Source of the DNA: JAMZMI01 sp039970095
GTDB taxonomy: Bacteria; Bacteroidota; Bacteroidia; Cytophagales; Cyclobacteriaceae
DNA: 64,000 bases
Assembly (NCBI GenBank): GCA_039970095.1
Contig: JBDVMP010000075.1
Span: 68,409 to 132,408 of the forward strand
Reading direction: 5' to 3'
The first letter of the stretch is position 1, and each line of letters begins with the position of its first letter. Shown piece after piece: positions 16,677-25,960 of the stretch. Both the position numbers and the translations under genes were made by a program. The notes beneath the pieces were generated by a model. That model searched no databases and was not told where the DNA came from. It saw only the letters and a list, made by a program, of their open reading frames with translations.

Positions 16677-18308
16677 ATGGAAGAATTCGGGCTAAAATCA
16701 GAAAAAAGCGGCTTAGAGGCCGCAGGAATCAAAAAAGTAAAAGAAGCATACTGGAACCTAACAGCAGCTGAACTCACAGAAGATGCCGTAAGAGATGGCG
16801 AAGGTCACCTTACAGATACTGGAGCGCTCATGTGCGACACTGGCAAGTTCACAGGTCGGTCTCCCAAAGACAGGTTCATTGTAAAAGATGACATGACCAA
16901 AGATGAGGTTTGGTGGGGAGATATCAACATTCCAATAGAACCAGAGCAATTTGATCGGATTTACACCAAAATGATCGGATACCTGGAAGACAAAACGGTT
17001 TACGTTCGCGACGCATATGCAGGTGCCGACAAAACCCACAGGTTGAAACTTCGTGTGATCAACACCATGGCCTGGCACAATCTGTTCTGCTACAACATGT
17101 TCATCACCCCTCCGGACTATAAGCTACAGGATTTTGACCCGAATTTCACAATCATCTGTTGCCCCGACTTTGAAGCTGACCCTGAGACTGATGGCGTGAG
17201 ACAAGAAAACTTCGCAATAGTGAATTTCACCAAGAAAATGATCCTCATAGGAGGTACTGCATACTCTGGTGAGATGAAAAAAGGAATCTTCTCAGTGCTG
17301 AACTTCCTTCTCCCTACTCAAGATGACGTGCTACCAATGCACTGCTCAGCTAACATGGGAATAGAGCAACACGACACTGCTGTTTACTTTGGATTGTCAG
17401 GTACTGGTAAAACCACGCTTTCTGCTGACCCTGAAAGACTGCTGATCGGTGATGATGAGCATGGGTGGACAGAGAAAAATGTATTCAATTTTGAAGGTGG
17501 ATGCTACGCCAAGGTGATTGACCTTAGCGAAGAAAAGGAACCAGATATTTTCAAAGCCATCAAATACGGCGCGATCGTTGAAAACACCCGGTTCATACCA
17601 AACACCCGAACTGTTGACTACACCAACACGGAAGTAACAGAAAATACGCGTGTTTCCTACCCTATTGACCATATCAGGAATATAGCTAAGCCGTCTATCG
17701 GAGGAATTCCTAAAAATATATTCTTCCTTACCTGTGATGCATTCGGTGTGATCCCTCCGATTCAGAGATTGTCTAAAGGACAAGCCATGTACCACTTCAT
17801 ATCTGGATATACTTCAAAAGTAGCGGGTACAGAAGCAGGTATCACAGAGCCAGTTCCTGCATTCTCTGCGTGCTTCGGAGCGCCATTCATGCCGCTGCAT
17901 CCTACCAAGTATGCGGAAATGCTAGGTAAGAAAATGGAGGAAAATGATGTAAACGTTTGGCTGATCAACACTGGATGGACCGGAGGTGTATACGGTGTAG
18001 GATCTAGAATCAAATTGAAATACACAAGGGCGATGATCAGTGCTGCTCTTTCTGGAGTACTTGACAATGTTGGTTACAGAACGCACTCTATCTTCGGTGC
18101 GGAGATGCCACTCACAGTACCTGGTGTACCAAATGAGATTTTGAGCCCTCGTGAAACATGGAAAAACGATGCAGCCTTCTACAAAAAAGCTAATGAGCTG
18201 GCCATGAAATTCCAGAAAAACTTCGACAAGTTTAGAGACAATGCCAACAAAGAAATCCTTGATGGCGAGCCTAAACCAAACGCGAAGTACATGGACGTAA
18301 AGGCTTGA
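16677..18308 (+). CDS. pckA: phosphoenolpyruvate carboxykinase (ATP)
   Basis: PEPCK converts oxaloacetate and ATP to phosphoenolpyruvate, CO2 and ADP, the entry step of gluconeogenesis. At 543 residues the length fits the ATP-dependent family. Seen are TGRSPKDRFIV near the N-terminus, the kinase-1a loop G239-LSGTGKTT-247, the metal-binding IGDDEHGW, and ENTRFIPNTRTVDYT. The ATG at 16677 follows a leader of about 110 nt with a palindromic operator over the promoter. A strong hairpin terminator follows at 18344. Regulation by carbon source is inferred from the operator. Confidence 0.97.
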   Translation: MEEFGLKSEKSGLEAAGIKKVKEAYWNLTAAELTEDAVRDGEGHLTDTGALMCDTGKFTGRSPKDRFIVKDDMTKDEVWWGDINIPIEPEQFDRIYTKMIGYLEDKTVYVRDAYAGADKTHRLKLRVINTMAWHNLFCYNMFITPPDYKLQDFDPNFTIICCPDFEADPETDGVRQENFAIVNFTKKMILIGGTAYSGEMKKGIFSVLNFLLPTQDDVLPMHCSANMGIEQHDTAVYFGLSGTGKTTLSADPERLLIGDDEHGWTEKNVFNFEGGCYAKVIDLSEEKEPDIFKAIKYGAIVENTRFIPNTRTVDYTNTEVTENTRVSYPIDHIRNIAKPSIGGIPKNIFFLTCDAFGVIPPIQRLSKGQAMYHFISGYTSKVAGTEAGITEPVPAFSACFGAPFMPLHPTKYAEMLGKKMEENDVNVWLINTGWTGGVYGVGSRIKLKYTRAMISAALSGVLDNVGYRTHSIFGAEMPLTVPGVPNEILSPRETWKNDAAFYKKANELAMKFQKNFDKFRDNANKEILDGEPKPNAKYMDVKA

Positions 18309-18342
18309 TCAAAAACAATTAGTAGTGATAGTGTAAAATGAA

Positions 18343-18378
18343 AAAGCCCGGGAGCGAAGCTCTCGGGCTTTTTGTTGT
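18343..18378 (+). terminator. rho-independent terminator after pckA
   Basis: Arms AGCCCGGGAG and CTCTCGGGCT (one G-T pair) surround a 5-nt loop and are flanked by A-run and T-run, so it may stop transcription from both sides. Confidence 0.9.
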
Positions 18379-18483
18379 TTTTTAGATGGGCACGGATTGC
18401 AAATACGCGCCATAAGGAACTTAACAGAATGAATGCTCAAACTAGGACTGATCTTCGGTTGCCCGGTATAGCGGAAAAACTAA

Positions 18484-19041
18484 TTATTTGTATTGATCAC
18501 AAAATGAAACATCTGTCTTATTATTACAGCCGAAATAATCGCGGCATGCATCGTACATATTTTCTACTTCGTTACAAGAAAATGTTCTAGCATAATACTC
18601 GTTTTCACTTTCACAGCCATCTTTTGGAATAGGGACCGTATTTTCGCTCCCATTCCAGGCACAAGTGAAAGTGTAATCGTAAGAATCAACGCCTCCTGAA
18701 TTCCCGCCACTTCCTGCCCAGGCTCCACCAGAACCAGGTGTTGTGTGATTTAAAGAAGAAGCATAAAATTGTTCGTCTCCTGCCTGTGATTTATGAATAT
18801 AGCCTAAGCTTGAACATGGAGTACCTTCATAAAAAAAAGATTCAGTAATGCCCTTACTGCTGCATAAGGATTTTTGTAATCCCTCTCTGCAAGTGTATTG
18901 GGTTCCAAAGTCCGGGTCAGATATTTTAGTTTCACAAGCACCAAAAGTATTGGTATCATCACTGCAAGACGAGATAATTAATAAGAGAAAAACTATTAGC
19001 AGTTGATAAATTTTAGGGCTTATAGAATTTGATTTCATCAT
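18484..19041 (-). CDS. cysteine-rich lipoprotein of unknown function
   Basis: Not recognised as any named family. From the ATG at 19041 the protein has a lipoprotein signal ending in LLIISSC, then a mature part of about 160 residues with ten more cysteines, an even number that would allow five disulfide bonds. A Gly/Ser-rich linker (GSGGAWAGSGGNSGG) splits it into two halves. A longer frame extends to 19107, but the signal peptide favours the MM pair at 19036-19041. Export as an outer-membrane or surface lipoprotein is inferred. It is isolated: it converges with pckA and is separated from the next gene by terminator-like hairpins. Confidence 0.6.
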   Translation of the reverse strand: MMKSNSISPKIYQLLIVFLLLIISSCSDDTNTFGACETKISDPDFGTQYTCREGLQKSLCSSKGITESFFYEGTPCSSLGYIHKSQAGDEQFYASSLNHTTPGSGGAWAGSGGNSGGVDSYDYTFTCAWNGSENTVPIPKDGCESENEYYARTFSCNEVENMYDACRDYFGCNNKTDVSFCDQYK

Positions 19042-19353
19042 GAATTGGTTCAGTATAACCAAATATACCACTTCTGGACTCTCAAGCACTATGCAAAGTG
19101 TACTCACTTAGATGTGAATCTGAAATCAATTCTCTACTGCAATCCGTGCCATTTTGCAAAAGCAACCCAATGACGCCACAAAAAAAAGACCTGAATTGCT
19201 TCAGGCCTTTTACTCATATTTTCATTAAAACTCTCTTCTAGTGCACTTTGCAAAAGCACTAGATGAGTCATTCCAGGATGGAATCTTATCTGCTCCTGAA
19301 ATCAAAATCTTTATTAATCCTAAGACTCCCCGCGGGAGTGACCTTCATTGAGA
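19042..19353. other. intergenic stretch with terminator-like hairpins
   Basis: Besides the upstream region of the Cys-rich lipoprotein gene, this gap holds the hairpin at 19181-19211 (listed separately). A second inverted repeat has arms GGAGTGA and TCACTCC, whose right arm reaches into the stop codon region of the peptidase gene at 19354. No coding frame is convincing. Confidence 0.5.
19181..19211. terminator. bidirectional hairpin terminator
   Basis: Arms CCTGAA and TTCAGG around a 4-nt loop, with an A-run on the left and a T-run on the right. Suitable for ending transcription of the M28 peptidase gene on the minus strand. Confidence 0.65.
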
Positions 19354-20994
19354 TCACTCCTTATCCGCTTCTCTGATTGATTTGAACTCAGAGCCTTCTT
19401 TCCACTGTGGCCAGATGTCGGAGTTGCCCAGGTTCAGCCCCAATTCCATAAATAGCTCAACATCCTGTTGCATGCCTGCCATCTTCCAGGTAGTGTCATC
19501 CATTTTAAACTCATCAGCAGGCTGGTGATAAGCGGTCTCATTATAGGCTTGCAAGGTTGCCTTAGCATACTCCACTCCTCCATTTACAGCATCATGTGAG
19601 CCATAAGAAAATATCGCCGGGATGCCCACTTTCGCAAACTGAAAATGATCTGACCGAAAAAAGTATCCTTTCTCTGGTGTGGGGTCAGCTAAAATATATC
19701 TGCCTTGTTTCTTAGCAATTTCCTCCGCCCATTCATCCAACTCCGACTGACCGTACCCCACTACCGTCAAATCCTTCATTAGCCCCATGTAGTATAGTCC
19801 ATCCATGTTGATATTGGCTACAGATTTGTCCGTTGGATAGATAGGGTTCTCAGCGTAGTATTTGGACCCCAATAAACCTTGCTCTTCAGCTGTTACCGCA
19901 AGAAACACTATGGTTCTTTTTGGCTTCTCCATCTTAGACATGGCTTCCGCAATTGTCAACAAACTGGCGGTACCAGATGCATTGTCGTGCGCACCATTGT
20001 AGATTGAGTCTCCATCTATCACCGGCCCAATGCCGAGGTGATCCCAGTGAGCAGTATAGATAATCACTTCGTCGGGCTTTTCTGTTCCCGTGATTTTCGC
20101 AATCACATTTTGTGATACGTCTTTCTTGACGCCATTCTCAATAGACGTTGAAGCCGTCAAACCAAGGCTGTAAGGTTTGAATCCTGACATTCTCGATTTC
20201 TCAACAAAGTTTTTCATATCCACATCTGATGCTTCAAATATCTTGATAGCTGCATCACGTGTCAACCAACCCTGAATAGCCGGCTTGAAGCTATCCCCAG
20301 ACTGATCCAGATATAGACTTGCTCCACTCCATCCATTCTGCACCACGCCCCATGGGTAGCCGGCAGGAGCAGTTTGATGTACAATAAAAATTCCAGCCGC
20401 TCCCTGACGAGCCGCCTCTTCAAATTTATATGTCCACCTTCCGTAATAGGTCATGGTCTGCCCTTTGAAGAAGGTACTATCTCCAGAACCAAATCCCGGA
20501 TCGTTCACAAGCACAATCACTGTTTTGCCTTTCACATCCAATCCGGCATAGTCATCCCAGCCATACTCTGGCGCCACTACGCCGTATCCGGCAAATACAA
20601 TCTCAGAAGCTTCTATTGAAGCAGACTCCTCCACTCTCTCAGTCACAGTTACAAACTCCTCTCCTAACTTCAACACGAGATCTTCATTTCCGCCTTTGAT
20701 AATCAGCTCGTCAGCAGGCTTGGCATCTAGCTCCACCAGCGGCACTTCCTGAAAAAAACTCTCACCATTACCCGGTTCCAGTCCGAAGCTTTTGAACTGA
20801 CTTTCCAAGTAATCAAGTGTTTTGACCTCTCCTTCCGTAAAAGGCATTCTTCCTTGAAAATCATCAGAAGCTAAAACCTCTATGTGTTTGGCTATGGTGA
20901 GTGTATCGATTGTCGATTGTGCAACAGGCTTTTCCTTACCGGGTTGGCAGGCAAACATGCTCACACACGCAATGAGATAGATGGATTTTTTCAT
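19354..20994 (-). CDS. M28-family zinc peptidase with PA domain, lipoprotein
   Basis: The 546-residue protein begins with a lipoprotein signal (cleavage before C16 in MFACQPGK). Residues ~100-260 form a protease-associated domain, and the M28 catalytic domain follows. The zinc ligands are visible in order: TAHWDHLG, GAHDNASGTASLL, the catalytic pair in TAEEQGLLGS, and RSDHFQFAKVGIPAIF. Members are aminopeptidases acting on peptides in the periplasm or at the surface. The gene diverges from the SMP-30-like lipoprotein gene at 21162 and ends at terminator-like hairpins. Anchoring in the envelope suggests a part in peptide scavenging (inference). Confidence 0.93.
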   Translation of the reverse strand: MKKSIYLIACVSMFACQPGKEKPVAQSTIDTLTIAKHIEVLASDDFQGRMPFTEGEVKTLDYLESQFKSFGLEPGNGESFFQEVPLVELDAKPADELIIKGGNEDLVLKLGEEFVTVTERVEESASIEASEIVFAGYGVVAPEYGWDDYAGLDVKGKTVIVLVNDPGFGSGDSTFFKGQTMTYYGRWTYKFEEAARQGAAGIFIVHQTAPAGYPWGVVQNGWSGASLYLDQSGDSFKPAIQGWLTRDAAIKIFEASDVDMKNFVEKSRMSGFKPYSLGLTASTSIENGVKKDVSQNVIAKITGTEKPDEVIIYTAHWDHLGIGPVIDGDSIYNGAHDNASGTASLLTIAEAMSKMEKPKRTIVFLAVTAEEQGLLGSKYYAENPIYPTDKSVANINMDGLYYMGLMKDLTVVGYGQSELDEWAEEIAKKQGRYILADPTPEKGYFFRSDHFQFAKVGIPAIFSYGSHDAVNGGVEYAKATLQAYNETAYHQPADEFKMDDTTWKMAGMQQDVELFMELGLNLGNSDIWPQWKEGSEFKSIREADKE

Positions 20995-21161
20995 ACTATG
21001 AGTTTTATTTTAAATCAAGTTGTTAAAAAAGAGGTAGGATTGAAAAGGAAATTTCAGGAATGGTGCAATAGCCGGATAAACTATATGCCCTTCTCAAACT
21101 ATGACTCATTTGAATTGTTATTAAATTAACAAAATAAAGAACCAATTAATGAAATCTAATT

Positions 21162-22049
21162 ATGAAATCAATCAATCTTTTCGTACTTGCTGCGCTTATC
21201 GTGGCATGGTCTTGCCAGCCACAAAAAGCTAAAGAAGAAACCCCTGAAGAAATTGCGGAAGCACCTGAGCCGTCGTTGACGAAGCTTTGGGAATCCGACA
21301 CAACCATCATGACTCCTGAGTCTGTTATTTACTATGAAGCTGATTCTACATTGTATGTTTCATGTATTGGCGCAGTACCTCCAGATGCCAAAGATGGCGA
21401 TGGTTATATTGCCAAGCTCTCGCCCTCAGATGGTGCTATCATTGACCCGATGTGGGTAAGCGGCCTGCACGCACCGAAGGGTTTGGGTATCCTTGACGGA
21501 AAACTCTATGTGACCAACATTGACGACATCTGGGAAATAGATATCGAATCTGGCGAGGTACTCAACACCTACCCAGTGGAGGGTGCCTCATTCCTAAATG
21601 ACATAGACATTTCTGCCGATGGCGATATTTTTATCTCTGATTCAGGAACCGATAAAGTTCACATGCTTAAAGATGGAACGGTTTCTACTGTCCTAGAGTC
21701 TAGCGAATTTAACAGACCAAACGGCCTGCTTCACATGGGCGACAAAATGTTCATGTCCACATCAGGTTCTGGAAATTTCTATGAAATAAACACCAATGAC
21801 TGGACATACAAAGTAGTGACTGACTCCATATTTGGAGGAGATGGTGTAGAACTTGCGGGCGTTGATTATCTGGTATCGAGCTGGATGGGAGAAGTGTACT
21901 ATGTAGCCGCAAATGGTAATAAGACCCTCATGCTTGATACCAAAGAGACAGCCAATGCCGCAGACATTGATTATGTGTCCGCCACAAATACCGTGTACGT
22001 GCCTACTTTCTTTGCAAATCAAGTGGTAGCGTACAAACTCAATAAATAA
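21162..22049 (+). CDS. SMP-30/gluconolactonase-like beta-propeller lipoprotein
   Basis: A 295-residue lipoprotein (signal ending AWSC at residue 18) with an acidic linker and a six-bladed propeller fold of the SMP-30/LRE type. The repeated blade motifs are GLHAPKGLGILDGKLYVTN, DIDISADGDIFISDSG and NRPNGLLHMGDKMFMSTSG. The N and D residues in FLNDIDIS and RPNGL fit the metal site of the family. Reported activities include lactone hydrolysis, but many members have no known activity, so the function is not assigned. It is followed by a strong terminator. Confidence 0.8.
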   Translation: MKSINLFVLAALIVAWSCQPQKAKEETPEEIAEAPEPSLTKLWESDTTIMTPESVIYYEADSTLYVSCIGAVPPDAKDGDGYIAKLSPSDGAIIDPMWVSGLHAPKGLGILDGKLYVTNIDDIWEIDIESGEVLNTYPVEGASFLNDIDISADGDIFISDSGTDKVHMLKDGTVSTVLESSEFNRPNGLLHMGDKMFMSTSGSGNFYEINTNDWTYKVVTDSIFGGDGVELAGVDYLVSSWMGEVYYVAANGNKTLMLDTKETANAADIDYVSATNTVYVPTFFANQVVAYKLNK

Positions 22050-22175
22050 TGGAATCAAAAAGGTTATTCCGGTAATAGATGTCAGGCTGATCTGACTTCT
22101 AAGAATCAGTGGCCAATTATTTCTCAAACAATTAACCCATTTGACAATCTCAATATCACCAATAGTACATCTAAG

Positions 22176-22211
22176 AAGCCATCTACATATATGTAGATGG
22201 CTTTCTTTTTT
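22176..22211 (+). terminator. rho-independent terminator after the SMP-30-like gene
   Basis: GCCATCTACA and TGTAGATGGC form a perfect stem closed by TATA, preceded by A residues and followed by CTTTCTTTTTT. Confidence 0.9.
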
Positions 22212-22251
22212 AGATTTGAGTAAATTCATACCAAATTAAAACCTACACCAA

Positions 22252-23880
22252 ATGAGACACTCCTACCCACTTTTAGCCATAGCAATGGTTTTATCATTTT
22301 GCGGTCAGCCAAAGAAAGAAACTACAGAAACAGTAAATCCCATTGCTGAAAAACTGGATGATTATAAAAGAGTAGAACTCACCACAGATCTATCCCAACT
22401 TTCTGAAAATGAGAAAGCCATGATTCCAAAGCTCATCGCAGCTGCTGACATCATGAATGGTCTTTTTTGGTATGAGGCTTATGGTGATAAAGATGAGTTG
22501 CTCGCGCGTGTTTCAGACCCTGCCATGGTTGATTATCTAAATATCAACTACGGACCATGGGACAGATTGGATGATAACAAACCATTCTTAGAAGGGGTCG
22601 GAACAAAACCTGAGGGAGCCAACTTCTACCCAGCGGATATGACCAAAGAAGAATATGAAAACGCAGATCTTCCTGGCAAAGACAGCTTCTACACATTCCT
22701 GAGGCGTGATGATCAGGATGAACTGATTGTTGTGCCATACTATGAGATGTTTGCAGAAGAAGTTCAAAAAGTATCGGCTCTGCTAAAAGAAGCCGCTGAC
22801 CTTGCTGAGGATGAGGGCTTGAAAAAATACCTAAGCCTACGAGCTGAAGCCGTACTCAATGATGAATATAGAGAAAGTGACATGGCCTGGATGGATATGA
22901 AAACCAATGGACTTGATCTTGTCATCGGGCCCATTGAAAACTATGAAGACAAGCTCTTCGGAAAGAAGGCCGCCCATGAAGCCTACGTTTTGGTAAAAGA
23001 CAAAAGCTGGAGCGACCGACTATCCAAGTATGCAGCATTCCTGCCTGAGTTGCAAAAAGGCATCCCTGTACCGGCTGAATACAAGGCTGAAAAGCCGGGA
23101 AGCGACGCTGACCTGAATGCTTACGATGTGGTGTATTATGCCGGAGATTGTAATTCAGGCTCAAAAACGATTGCCATCAACCTGCCCAATGACGAAGTGG
23201 TCCAACTAGAGAAAGGCTCGCGCCGACTCCAGCTCAAAAATGCCATGAGGGCCAAATTTGACCAGATTCTTTTGCCCATTTCCAAGGTGCTGATCGACCC
23301 CAGTCAACAGCAGTATATCACCTTTGATGCATTTTTTGGAAATACCATGTTTCACGAGGTAGCTCACGGCCTAGGTATCAAAAACACCATCAACGGAAAA
23401 GGGACTGTTCGTGAAGCCTTAAAAGAGCACTACTCGGCGCTGGAAGAAGGTAAAGCAGATATTTTGGGTCTATACATGATCACACAGCTATATGCCCAAG
23501 GTGAAATAGAAGGGGATATTAAAGACTACTACACCACTTTCATGGCAGGAATATTCAGGTCTGTGCGCTTCGGAGCGGCAAGTTCTCACGGCAAAGCCAA
23601 CATGATCCGGTTCAACTTCTTCAAAGAAAAAGGCGCTTTCACAAAGTCTGATGAAGGATATTATTCCGTGGATTATGAAAAGTTGAAATCCGCCATGAAT
23701 GATCTTTCAGAGCTGATTCTAACGTTGCAAGGAGATGGTGATTACGACGGAGTAGTTGCGCTACTTGCCGACAAAGGTGCTATCGGAACAGAATTGCAAA
23801 GCGATCTTGACAGGTTGGAAGCAAAAAGTATTCCGGTTGACATAGTTTTTGACCAGGGAGTTGATATTTTAGGGCTCTAA
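22252..23880 (+). CDS. M49 (dipeptidyl-peptidase III-like) zinc metallopeptidase, lipoprotein
   Basis: A 542-residue lipoprotein (signal ending LSFC at residue 17). The zinc site is H368-E-V-A-H372 in TMFHEVAHGLGIKN, with the third ligand in the downstream LEEGKADILGLYM (E398/E399). This spacing and the sequence around it fit the bacterial relatives of dipeptidyl-peptidase III (family M49). Classic M49 enzymes have HExxGH, while this branch has HExxHG. It should cleave dipeptides from short peptides at the cell envelope (inference). The next gene starts on the base after its stop codon, so the two are co-transcribed. Confidence 0.85.
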   Translation: MRHSYPLLAIAMVLSFCGQPKKETTETVNPIAEKLDDYKRVELTTDLSQLSENEKAMIPKLIAAADIMNGLFWYEAYGDKDELLARVSDPAMVDYLNINYGPWDRLDDNKPFLEGVGTKPEGANFYPADMTKEEYENADLPGKDSFYTFLRRDDQDELIVVPYYEMFAEEVQKVSALLKEAADLAEDEGLKKYLSLRAEAVLNDEYRESDMAWMDMKTNGLDLVIGPIENYEDKLFGKKAAHEAYVLVKDKSWSDRLSKYAAFLPELQKGIPVPAEYKAEKPGSDADLNAYDVVYYAGDCNSGSKTIAINLPNDEVVQLEKGSRRLQLKNAMRAKFDQILLPISKVLIDPSQQQYITFDAFFGNTMFHEVAHGLGIKNTINGKGTVREALKEHYSALEEGKADILGLYMITQLYAQGEIEGDIKDYYTTFMAGIFRSVRFGAASSHGKANMIRFNFFKEKGAFTKSDEGYYSVDYEKLKSAMNDLSELILTLQGDGDYDGVVALLADKGAIGTELQSDLDRLEAKSIPVDIVFDQGVDILGL

Positions 23881-24477
23881 ATGTTTAAAAAACTAAAATC
23901 AATACAATGGCGTGAACTCATCATTCAGATGGTTTCGGTTAGCTTCGGTGTGCTTTTTGCACTATGGATAAACCAATGGCGCGAAGATCAAAAGGAAAAA
24001 AAAGATCAAGGACATGCCCTTCAGAGCATAGCCAACGAAATTGCATTTAACAAACAATTCTTGAGCAGCAGGCTAGATTATTATACTACTGTCCTGCATG
24101 CAATAGACTCCCTTAATTCGATCCCTGATATCCAATCCCATTACACAGAAATCGCCGAATATCATGGGTTAAGGCCTCCTTTTTTACGCCGATCTTCTTT
24201 TGACCTTGGCTTAAACACCGGTATGATCAGGCATTTTGACTATGAATTATCCGATGACATCTCTACAATTTATGCATTTCAAGACTTCTTTTTGAACGTG
24301 GTAGAAATGCAGGTAAGTGCCTATATAAGTCAGACATCAAACTCAAAAAAGAACCAAGTCCCAGATGAAATATATGAAATTTTTAAGGATTGGAAAACGA
24401 TGGGCGAAGAACTAATAGGGACCTATGAAATCATTTCGAATAGGTTGCCCTCCGCCAATCACAAAATGAACCAATAA
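23881..24477 (+). CDS. single-pass membrane protein of unknown function (DUF6090-like N-terminus)
   Basis: A 198-residue protein with a short cytoplasmic start (MFKKLKSIQWREL), one membrane segment at about residues 13-33 (IIQMVSVSFGVLFALWINQWRE), and a charged helical remainder with KEKKDQGHALQSI. The membrane segment and following INQWRE resemble Bacteroidota proteins filed under DUF6090, but the match is by eye. The ATG directly abuts the M49 peptidase stop (TAAATG), so translational coupling is likely. Function is unknown. Confidence 0.6.
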   Translation: MFKKLKSIQWRELIIQMVSVSFGVLFALWINQWREDQKEKKDQGHALQSIANEIAFNKQFLSSRLDYYTTVLHAIDSLNSIPDIQSHYTEIAEYHGLRPPFLRRSSFDLGLNTGMIRHFDYELSDDISTIYAFQDFFLNVVEMQVSAYISQTSNSKKNQVPDEIYEIFKDWKTMGEELIGTYEIISNRLPSANHKMNQ

Positions 24478-24538
24478 TATTTTGCTAAAATCATCGAATC
24501 AATTAGTAAATTACCGGAATTGAATAAACACGAATCAT

Positions 24539-25750
24539 TTGAAATTTTCAGAATTTGGGCTTGACCCAAAACTACAAGAAGGAATAGAAGCGATTGGATT
24601 TGAAAATGCTACTCCCGTTCAAGACGCTACCATCCCAGTAATTTTAGAAGGAAAAGACATCATAGCGTCGGCTCAAACCGGAACGGGTAAAACCGCTGCA
24701 TTTCTGCTTCCAATCATACACAAAATCATCCAGCAGCCAGAAGATGGTCATATCAAAGCACTGATAATCGTTCCAACACGAGAGCTGGCTGTGCAGATAG
24801 ATCAGCAATTGGAGGGGCTCTCCTACTATACATCAGTGAGTTCGCTTGCCGTATATGGTGGCGGAGATGGTTCTTCTTTTGACCGGGAGAAAAAAGCACT
24901 CAGCGAAGGAGCCGATATCATCATTGGCACCCCAGGAAGGTTGATAGCGCACCTAAACATGAAATACGTGAAGGTGGAGCAGCTCGACTACCTCATATTA
25001 GATGAGGCGGACAGGATGCTCGATATGGGATTCAATGAGGACATCATGAAGATCATATCCTTCCTACCCAAAAAGAAACAATCGTTGCTCTTCTCGGCCA
25101 CCATGCCACCGAAAATGAGAACGTTAGCCAAGGAAATCCTTAACAACCCGGAGGAAGTAAGTATTTCCATCTCAAAACCCAACGAAAAAATAGTTCAGGC
25201 TGCATTCATCGTTTACGATGCACAAAAAATACCCCTGGTAAAACATGTACTCAAGGCCGATTGGCTCAAAAGCGTCATCGTATTTTGCTCTACCAAAGAC
25301 AGTGCAAAACAACTCACTCGCGACCTGAAAAGGGCAGGACATCCTGTAGAAGAAATTCACTCTGATCTGGATCAAAAACAGCGCGAAAATGTTCTGAGTC
25401 AGTTCAAAAGTAAAAAGTTGGTTACCCTTGTGGCTACAGACATCCTTTCTCGTGGTATAGATGTAGAGGATATCGATTTGGTAATCAACTATGACGTACC
25501 TAATGACGGAGAGGATTATATTCACCGAATTGGACGTACGGCCCGAGCAGCATCTAAAGGGGCAGCTTTCACATTCGTAAATGAAAAAGAGCAGGGCAAA
25601 ATGCTGGCAATAGAGGAGCTTCTGGGCAACCCGGTTCCAAAAGCCAAAATACCTGAACACATTGGCGAAGGGCCTGAGTACAAACCTGTAAAAGGACGCG
25701 GCGGACGAGGTGGTGGTTTCAAAGGAAAAAGAAACTCCAGAAGACGGTAG
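24539..25750 (+). CDS. DEAD-box RNA helicase
   Basis: A 403-residue ATP-dependent RNA helicase with all core motifs: Q motif FENATPVQ, motif I AQTGTGKT, Ia PTRELAVQ, II DEAD, III SAT, V ATDILSRGIDV and VI HRIGRTAR. The tail is rich in Gly, Arg and Lys (GRGGRGGGFKGKRNSRRR), as in cold-shock or ribosome-assembly helicases of the RhlE type. The start is unusual. TTG at 24539 gives the standard opening MKFSEFGL, and there is no in-frame ATG between it and the stop codon at 24524. It is probably an independent transcription unit. Confidence 0.93.
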   Translation: MKFSEFGLDPKLQEGIEAIGFENATPVQDATIPVILEGKDIIASAQTGTGKTAAFLLPIIHKIIQQPEDGHIKALIIVPTRELAVQIDQQLEGLSYYTSVSSLAVYGGGDGSSFDREKKALSEGADIIIGTPGRLIAHLNMKYVKVEQLDYLILDEADRMLDMGFNEDIMKIISFLPKKKQSLLFSATMPPKMRTLAKEILNNPEEVSISISKPNEKIVQAAFIVYDAQKIPLVKHVLKADWLKSVIVFCSTKDSAKQLTRDLKRAGHPVEEIHSDLDQKQRENVLSQFKSKKLVTLVATDILSRGIDVEDIDLVINYDVPNDGEDYIHRIGRTARAASKGAAFTFVNEKEQGKMLAIEELLGNPVPKAKIPEHIGEGPEYKPVKGRGGRGGGFKGKRNSRRR

Positions 25751-25919
25751 CCAAAACAAAACGTAAACTCAGGCAATTGATTAACAGAGCTCACCCCAGC
25801 TCTGAGTCCATCATAAGACTCCTATTTCTTTAAGGTGACTTATCCCCTTTACCCGACCTGTGATCAATCTCATATTTCTAATTAACCAAAGTCGTGAGCG
25901 TACTTCGCCGTATGGTCAT

Positions 25920-25927
25920 TATCTTTG
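25920..25927 (+). promoter_or_regulatory. -7 box of the desaturase gene
   Basis: TATCTTTG fits TAnnTTTG exactly and lies 33 bp before the ATG at 25961. A -33 element is not clear. Confidence 0.45.
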
Positions 25928-25960
25928 GGTTTTGTTTTAGAGATAAAACCAAATAAGACT

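Noticed and set aside
19153..19260. Direct repeat TTTGCAAAAGCA, two copies about 95 bp apart
   Set aside because: Short, AT-rich and not placed relative to a promoter; may be chance.
25172..25759. 195-codon antisense frame across the helicase gene
   Set aside because: It lies entirely opposite a complete DEAD-box gene, is Cys/Phe/Tyr-rich and has no recognisable domain.
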